From Adineta vaga (Eukaryota > Rotifera): DNA of 64,000 bases. Within the stretch, counting starts at the first letter, position 1; every line of letters begins with the position of its first letter. The stretch is from assembly GCA_021613535.1 (NCBI GenBank), contig CP075493.1:16864001-16928000 (forward strand), read 5' to 3'. This document shows, one piece after another, positions 56,810 to 64,000 of the stretch. Below the pieces are notes generated by a model. It saw nothing but the letters and a program-made list of their open reading frames with translations. It searched no databases and was not told the origin of the DNA. The translations under genes and the position numbers were made by a program.

Positions 56810-59146
56810 ATGACACCCATTGTACGATTGCAACCAATAGTAACGAATCTTGAATCTTCACCAACTACATTGACAACATCATTACATAGTAATTTCTATT
56901 GTACAGAAGACAAGAAGAAAGCTGCTGATGATAGTAGTCAATCACAGTGTGAGACATTAAAGTAAGTGAAATATATTCTAAAAAATTGTCTCTAGAATGA
57001 CTAACGTAAGAGAAAGAAGTGATTCCCACTAGATGAACATGTTTCGTACTGATATACAAATCATCACTGTTGTCTTTACAATATGTTCTTAAGCGGAAAA
57101 TCTGTGAAATAAGAAAGTCGAAGAAAGTGTAAACTCAAGTTGCTGTTCATCATAAACGTGAACGTTTTCCCGATATATTTCTTGAAAGTTCTGAGTTTCT
57201 AATAAGATTACACTCGTCGAGATCTAACACTACATATACAATCCTATAGCAATGTCCTGCTGACTTATATAGTACATGCTATATCTTCCAGGTATTTTGA
57301 AGATATGGGTGTTCTTCCTACTCTACCACATACTATCACCTACACTCACACCCTCCTGGATATGGAATACTACCGATTGAGAGTGATGATTTAGCTAATC
57401 GTCTCCTATCTTTATTGTGAACAGTTGAAATATGATAGTATGTCGCTTTGGAAGTAGGAAATTAGACTAGACTAATTTGATAGAATATCACATGCCAGGT
57501 TTGTAATTTTTCAGTTCTCGAAATTTTACCTACTCTGTATAGTTTACAATGTTTGGAATGCGACAATGTTTCCAGTATGACTGCTTTTCCATGTGTACCG
57601 GATACGACGACAGGTACGAAAGAGGAAAAGCTAAGAATTATATCTTTTCAAAAAGTTTGTACAGATGATTTAGATCAATACCTCATGGATACCGATCCAT
57701 CTTCTATGGCGTCTGTCGAGAATGAGAAAGCAATTCTTGATTACTTGTCGCAATTATCTTCGACTTCTGCGGAATCGTACTCGTTTTCTGAAGCCTTCGA
57801 TTATTCTTCAGACGTGACTCTCTCATCATCGTCGTCGTCGTCGTCTTTTCTGGCGTTTTCTAAATTGCAACTTGAGAATGTAGAAGAACCATCGATGAAT
57901 GATACTGCTCGAACATTTTCTCAATCATCACAAGCGTCTATGTCTAAGACGCTCTTTGTTTCTCACTTGCCAATTACAATAAATAATCGACAGCTTCGTA
58001 CATGGTTTCCCAAGTGTCACAAAATAATCTTTAAGAAATACTATTGGAATAATGACTTCAGGTTGTACAAGCATGAGTATCGTATTATAAATTAGTTATT
58101 TTCTGCTATATAGATACGCGTTAGTAAAACATCACAATTTCGTCGATGCTCAACGAAACTTGAATACATTTCTTACTTCACCTCCATCACTTGCAAACAT
58201 CTTCCATGTTAAAGCTAGTTATGCGAGAGAAACCGTGGTACACTCAAAGATCATCACTACTTCAACTGAAAGTAAGTTTCGATTTTCACAGCTTTCAATA
58301 ATCGGAATTTGTTGATATTAACTAAAGTTAAGAGTACGGGTGTGGTCTTATCTAGATAAGGTAGAGGGATGGATTTAAAAGTATTCCAATAGTTTCCCGA
58401 AGATATCTTGAACACTCATATGGGCATAAATCTCCTAGCTTCTGTCTTCTAACATTCTTGATACTGATATAGTATCAATTCATATTTAACTATTATAAAG
58501 TTTGTAGAACAAGTCAGTGTATACCTCATTATATGAAAATATTGGTCAGAAAATACTAATTATATACATGTTATATACACACAGAACTAAAACTAAAAGT
58601 TAAATACTATGAGAATTCTAAAATATTAGAAGAAGATCATGTTTTACTTAAAATATCGTTTTATCCCTCTCACCGAGACAAAAATCTTACCCCAACTTTC
58701 GAAAATTTCTAATCAGTTGTAGAAATTGACACTCGTAAAAAGTCAACATCACTGTATTGTTATCTTAACATCAGATGAACATATATGTCATCATTTCTTT
58801 TTACTATTATAGTTTCAAATACTGTCCACGATCTTTATGTAGGCCAAATTCCCAGTTCGGTTAGTCAAAATCAACTTGAACAACTCTTTCCTCAATCTAC
58901 TTCCATCAAATACCGACAAGGCAAAACTACGCGTGACCGAGTTGGCTTAGGGTATGAAAACATCGTCAGTATAATCCATAGATTTCTATTTGATTGTTTC
59001 ATTAATATAGATTTGCCTTTCTGCAGTTTGCTGATGCGCAGGCAGTTGCATGGGTAATGAAGCACAAAAATCAGTATTATATCGATAATCAACCCCTCTT
59101 AATCTCCTATAAACTATTAAAAAATACGACTATTACAAGCAGTTAA
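56810..59146 (+). CDS. Two-RRM RNA-binding protein, five exons
   Basis: Exons 56810-56961, 57543-58061, 58114-58271, 58813-58951 and 59011-59146, all GT-AG with matched phases, give 367 aa. The N-terminal half is low-complexity and Ser/Thr/Asp-rich, with an eight-serine run coded by TCATCGTCG repeats near 57825. RRM1 begins KTLFVSHLP (RNP2-like) and continues across the intron to RYALVKH and NIFHVKASYA. RRM2 begins HDLYVGQIP, with LEQLFPQSTSIKY, then VGLGFAFLQFADAQAV (RNP1-like) and a PLLISYKLL end. The RNP1 motifs lack some of the usual aromatic/basic residues, so RNA affinity may be weak or specialised. The exon may begin at 56787 if there is an upstream exon; 56810 is the first in-frame ATG. 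I cannot name an orthologue. Confidence 0.75.
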
Positions 59147-59762
59147 AATGAATGAGTACAATAAAACAACACATTGTGAACAAAGCTAATTCTACATACA
59201 TTTCATTATTGTTTTCTGCATGTTAATAATCTATCATATAGATGTTTATTTATAATTAACTCTTACTGACGTCAACTGGCTACCGTTTTGGATAAAAAAT
59301 TGGAAATCTTCTAATCCATACTCGTCTACACTTGACAAGACAAAAATTTGAAATATTAGATACGCGAACTAAATGTATATCCCACCACCTGACACCACAC
59401 TTTCATAGCCCCTTGATAAACTCACTTCTGGAATAAAACACCCCAGATCTATATCACGGTACATTACAATTAATTAAGAAATCTACACAAATTTTCGCCC
59501 CAATATAGACAATCTTCCGAGAAATCTTTTCCAAAAGGATTTTTCTAATGGGTGTTCCTTTCAATATGAAAATCTTCTGTTACTGTAAGAAGAAGTTCAT
59601 ATTTGAAAATAAAATACTTTGTATTAAGAATAAAATATACAATACATCACTTACCAATAAAATGAACTGGTTGAATCGGTTTTTCAAGAATATATAAAAA
59701 TTGCAAGAATGTATGCTTCTTAGGAGCCCTTGCGCGTAAGCCACGCCCAATTTGACATAACC
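59147..59762. other. Intergenic, nothing recognised
   Basis: AT-rich sequence between the RRM gene and the large palindrome; no gene or repeat was seen. Confidence 0.4.
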
Positions 59763-61417
59763 TTGCTCAATGACCATCTCCGATTTGGCTGATACTTTTA
59801 TAATAGATAGATCATGTAATGTTAGGAAGAAACCCAAAATTTCAGCTCAAACGAATAAGCCCTTCCGGAGATATAAGCGTTACAAGTGTCATGAGTAACG
59901 TATATTTTGACCACTTTTTAGTGCAACAGTTCTCAGTAAATTTTCAATATCTCACGAACGATAAGAGACAGAACCATGATTTTTTTATCATAAATACTAC
60001 CGGTAGTGGGCTATCGTTTGATCATATTAAAAGTGCTTGATGTTAGAATTTTTTTCCTTCAGTATATTAGGGTTGTTGGGGCAGGGGTCCAAGCCATATC
60101 GAGTGGATCAGCGCGCTAGATCATTTCGAAAGTACTCCTATATGAAAGAGCACATCGAGACGCATCGGTTTCTGTCTTCAAAAGTTTGTGGAAATGAATT
60201 ATGCTATACCAAATTTTTTCAACAATATCAAAGAGTCCAACTGGGGCACCCAGACTCTTCATATGAGAACACACAATTAGCCTTGCATTCTTCGATTTGA
60301 ATAGCTCAAATAAAAGCCCGTAGTGAAAAACCTCTAAGTTCAAAATTTCAGCTCAATCGGATGTACTGGAGGGAAATTATGATATATTCATTTTTTTGTC
60401 TTTCTTATTGATATCAGGTATACTAAATATTTAGCCTCCTGAATTTTGATTTTAATGCGACCAAAAGATATGAAAATTTTGCAATAAACTATTGACAGTA
60501 ACAGCTTAATTTATGCAAAGTATCAGCCCAAAATTGGAACTTCGATTTTTTTTCATATCCCTGGGGGGGACCACAGCATTTTATTATACATATCTCCTTA
60601 TAATGAGCATACGAATAAAAGAAATTATCAATGGGAGCTTATGCATGAATTTCATATCTAATTTGAAGCTATTAATTATATATTCCTTCCTGGTGAAGCC
60701 AATGGTATTCCCAAGTAAGTTGTATGAAAAAATATCTGGAAAAACCACAAACATATTATGTGCGGTCCACAATAAGAAAGACAAAAAAATGAATATATCA
60801 TAATTTCCCTCCAGTACATCCGATTGAGCTGAAATTTTGAACTTAGAGGTTTTTCACTACGGGCTTTTATTTGAGCTATTCAAATCGAAGAATGCAAGGC
60901 TAATTGTGTGTTCTCATATGAAGAGTCTGGGTGCCCCAGTTGGACTCTTTGATATTGTTGAAAAAATTTGGTATAGCATAATTCATTTCCACAAACTTTT
61001 GAAGACAGAAACCGATGCGTCTCGATGTGCTCTTTCATATAGGAGTACTTTCGAAATGATCTAGCGCGCTGATCCACTCGATATGGCTTGGACCCCTGCC
61101 CCAACAACCCTAATATACTGAAGGAAAAAAATTCTAACATCAAGCACTTTTAATATGATCAAACGATAGCCCACTACCGGTAGTATTTATGATAAAAAAA
61201 TCATGGTTCTGTCTCTTATCGTTCGTGAGATATTGAAAATTTACTGAGAACTGTTGCACTAAAAAGTGGTCAAAATATACGTTACTCATGACACTTGTAA
61301 CGCTTATATCTCCGGAAGGGCTTATTCGTTTGAGCTGAAATTTTGGGTTTCTTCCTAACATTACATGATCTATCTATTATAGAAGTATCAGCCAAATCGG
61401 AGATGGTCATTGAGCAA
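59763..61417. repeat. Near-perfect palindrome, 648-bp arms, 359-bp loop
   Basis: Arms 59763-60410 and 60770-61417 align as reverse complements from end to end with no gap (paired positions sum to 121180 throughout). At least one substitution was found (TTTTATAA against TTCTATAA at the outer end). Three mirror pairs of open frames translate identically on opposite strands, confirming near-identity; none has a domain. Each arm holds two copies of AAAATTTCAGCTCAA. It looks like a recent foldback element or inverted duplication. Confidence 0.92.
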
Positions 61418-62735
61418 CGGTCGGTGTGGCTTACATGCAATGCCTCTTAGATACATAAAGGATTCTCTCACTCTTTTTCGCTTCGATACACAATCCCCAT
61501 TTTTTTCTTTTTCTTTCCTACCGTTCTCTGCTTTTCTATGTATTCTCACAGATAATCGAAAAAAATAATGATTTCTACCAATCAACTTACATATATATAT
61601 ATATCCCTTATACCATTAGTATGTTCAACATGCACAGTAGCTGCCTCCACAAATCACAACACTAAAAGAAAACTTCAGTGATTAAAGGTTTTTCTCAATA
61701 TATTCCTCACAGCTCAACTTGATCCTCACCAATGCACACCCTCAAAAAAAATAGCACTATTCTCTCGCACTAATGCAAACCAAATCCAAGTACAATCCTC
61801 TCACTAAAACCTTGTGCTATGCAATCCCAAAGTAAAATTTAACTACCACACTGCTTAGAATACATTTATTTCAGGAACGATCTACTCTTTCTCCTTCAAA
61901 CATCCGCATTATACTTTTAAAAAAGCCATAGTGCAAATAATTCTTCAAGATTTCATTAAAAAACTGTCATGTATCCTATGAGTCCTTTTAAGACTGTTCA
62001 TAAAAGTGTCCACCAAATATTTCTGAAGGTGAGTGTAAGGGTAATGATCCACGTCTCTTTCTGGCCAGTGAACTCTTTGAACGACAAAACTATTCTTTGC
62101 GATAGAAATCATACGAAATTATTGAATTATATATCATAAAATAATGAATATATATGAAATCACAGTAGTAAGTAAGCTGTCACAATTAGTTTTGCTCAAT
62201 TACAAGAAACAGCGAACAAACGATGCACCCCGAATAGAAAAATTCGGAACAATGATAATTTTCACATCGATGCATAGGGTTTCATCAATATCTTATAATA
62301 ATAAAATATTTTAACAGTAATACGAATGTTAAAATAATCGTGAGATTTCAAAGAAAATCTTCAATGGGCTCAAAACACATTTTAAGTACAAGATATTTTA
62401 ATAAAATATAATACAAGATTTATCATGAACACGTCCAGCTATCGATTACTCTTGCATAGAGAAGGCTTGGAATCATGATGTTATAGAAAACCTTTTTTAC
62501 TATAGAAAATTTAGTATTAAAATATTATTAAATCTGCTCCTGACATGAAGTTACTAGACTGACATAAGATTCCAACTACATTTTCGTCCATTCATCGATT
62601 TCATCGATTTTCGCTTTGTAACTTTTCATTTTTGTTTGACGCGTGTAATTTTCTGTCAAATTCGAAAACGAAGATAAAAACAAACTAATCGATTTATAGA
62701 AAACAACATAACATGTACAGGTCTTACAATAAGCT
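61418..62735. other. Intergenic, nothing recognised
   Basis: Contains a short TA run near 61592 and GTGAGTGTAAGGGTAA near 62030. No gene was identified. Confidence 0.4.
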
Positions 62736-63761
62736 CTGAGACAGTTTGCGGTTTTTTTCATCCATCAACTTTTGTGCAAATAAAAATATATCGGTGTGAA
62801 GCTAGTACGACGGAGCTAGCATGACGAAACAAAGATTTAGCTAAAACTTTTTTATAAAGTAAGTCCCATCCATAAAGACGAGTCCATTCGATGCAGAATT
62901 TAATTCTGCATCGAATGGTGCTATAGGTTTTTTTCTCTTACATAAGAGGAAAATAAAGATGTAGGCAAAACTTTTCCCAAAGCTTGACCCGTGAATAAAA
63001 GTAGCACCATTCGATGCAGAATTAAATTCTGCATCGAATGGACTCGTCTTTATGGATGGGACTTACTTTATAAAAAAGTTTTAGCTAAATCTTTGTTTTG
63101 TCGTGCTAGCTTCACACCGATTAAAAAAAGTAGTACTGAAAAGCCAATAAAACCGAGTATAACTGATAGATCTTCGTGGTTACCATCGTGCAGAAGAAAT
63201 GCTTTCCACATGAAGATGTTTTGCTGAAAAATACTTTTGATCGTTAGAAAGATTTTTAGAGACTAGCAAAAAGACACAAGATATTGTTTTAAATCTAAAT
63301 AAATTTTGAAGAAGAGAAAGAACTGAACAAAATGAGACGTTCATGGGCGTTATAAACTCTTGTAGAAATGCGAGTTATAATAAAGAAGAAGAAGAAAAGC
63401 ATGTTTTATCTTCTTTTCACAAATAAAATAACTAAAAAAGTGTCAACCTGTATAGCTCTATTGTATACTACACTATTTTATACGCTATACAGTTCGTGAA
63501 CGTCTCATTTTGTTCAGTTCTTTCTCTTCTTCAAAATTTATTTAGATTTAAAACAATATCTTGTGTCTTTTTGCTAGTCTCTAAACATCTTTCTAACAAT
63601 CAAAAGTATTTTCCTGCAAAACGTCCTCATTTGGAAAGCATTTTATCTGCACAATCTTAATGACGAAGATGTATCAGTTATACTCAGTTTTTATGGGCTT
63701 TTCAATACTATTTTTATTCGCACAATAGTTGATGGATGGAAAAAACCGAAAACTGTCTCAG
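62736..63761. mobile_element. Foldback element carrying a nested insertion in its left arm
   Basis: Outer arms begin CTGAGACAGTTT (62736) and end AACTGTCTCAG (63761). After removing 62791 to about 63128, the left arm continues TAGTACTGAAAAGCC..GAGTATAACTGATA, matching the complement of the right arm (63490-63761) through AGAAAGAACTGAACAAAATG near 63330. The loop is about 63346-63489. No coding capacity. Confidence 0.78.
62791..63120. mobile_element. Nested 330-bp MITE inside the foldback
   Basis: Ends TCGGTGTGAAGCTAG and CTAGCTTCACACCGA are exact inverted repeats. The arms extend through AAAGTAAGTCCCATCC and end in a self-palindromic block, CCATTCGATGCAGAATT..; that block occurs on both sides (about 62885-62919 and 63004-63037). 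The element interrupts the left arm of the larger foldback, so it is the younger insertion. Confidence 0.75.
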
Positions 63762-64000
63762 AAATTTTTGCAAGAGGCGTTAAGTTGTAATTTATATTTC
63801 AACTAACGCGATACAATCCATTAAATCGGTTTTTCCTTGGAATCAGAGAATGTACGGTTCGAAGCTACTTAATAATCAGTATAAAGTTAGGCTTATATTT
63901 TGTTATTTTCGCTTGCTTTGGCGACAAAATTGTTAGTAATCATTTTAATTACAGATTTCCTACTAGCTTCCCGGTGAGAAATGAGTTTTGTCATTTTTCT
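63762..64000. other. Window end, nothing recognised
   Basis: No gene or repeat was identified in the last 239 bases. Confidence 0.4.

Noticed and set aside
54900-59146. A single JmjC-RRM fusion gene
   Set aside because: The JmjC model ends in a proper stop at 56038-56040 after a clean intron, so two genes are simpler, although an upstream exon for the RRM gene is not excluded.
59819-61361. Pairs of identical 73-87 aa open frames on opposite strands
   Set aside because: They are mirror images created by the palindrome, have no recognisable domain and no splice or start context; not reported as genes.

Overview
The window looks like nuclear DNA of a small invertebrate animal, most likely a bdelloid rotifer. 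It is AT-rich. Its genes are split by many short GT-AG introns, often 45-65 nt. Intact animal-type genes (a 28-exon P-glycoprotein, a two-RRM protein, ornithine decarboxylase) sit beside genes more typical of bacteria or fungi: a nonribosomal peptide synthetase, an intronless Baeyer-Villiger-type monooxygenase and an intronless guanidino-modifying enzyme. That mix, together with dense inverted-repeat elements and scattered GGGTGTGGG motifs, is what is known of bdelloid accessory or subtelomeric regions. The species assignment is inference.

Layout. 94-849 is a small TA-flanked transposon. 1386-6889 encodes an NRPS module (C-C-A-T). 6735-9957 is repeat-filled. 9958-11665 encodes an acyl-ligase C-terminus joined to a thioester reductase; it may be the separated end of the same assembly line. 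11.7-17.3 kb is mostly empty apart from a mariner-like MITE. 17283-18521 is ornithine decarboxylase (minus strand). 21267-22887 is an unrecognised three-exon membrane protein (minus). 26770-29313 is a CENP-B/pogo-type transposon with a broken transposase. 30833-32464 is the monooxygenase (minus). 34.3-37.5 kb holds three large imperfect palindromes. 37808-38755 is the amidinotransferase-superfamily enzyme. 41873-49293 is a full P-glycoprotein gene, for which I could trace every splice junction in frame (1302 aa). 52582-53136 is a hypothetical basic protein abutted by a tandem-repeat element. 54900-56040 is a JmjN/JmjC protein whose iron ligands appear lost. 56810-59146 is a two-RRM RNA-binding protein. 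59763-61417 is a palindrome with gap-free 648-bp arms. 62736-63761 is a foldback element with a second element nested in one arm.

How it may work together. NRPS, reductase, ornithine decarboxylase, class-B flavin monooxygenase, guanidino-modifying enzyme and a multidrug exporter lie within 48 kb. Several act on, or could act on, arginine- or ornithine-derived compounds. A shared metabolic role is a hypothesis only: these are animal genes on both strands, separated by transposons, and no shared regulation is visible.

Limits. All splice sites, domain calls and repeat boundaries were made by eye. Promoters were not identifiable. Stretches said to be empty may hold exons too short or diverged to recognise.
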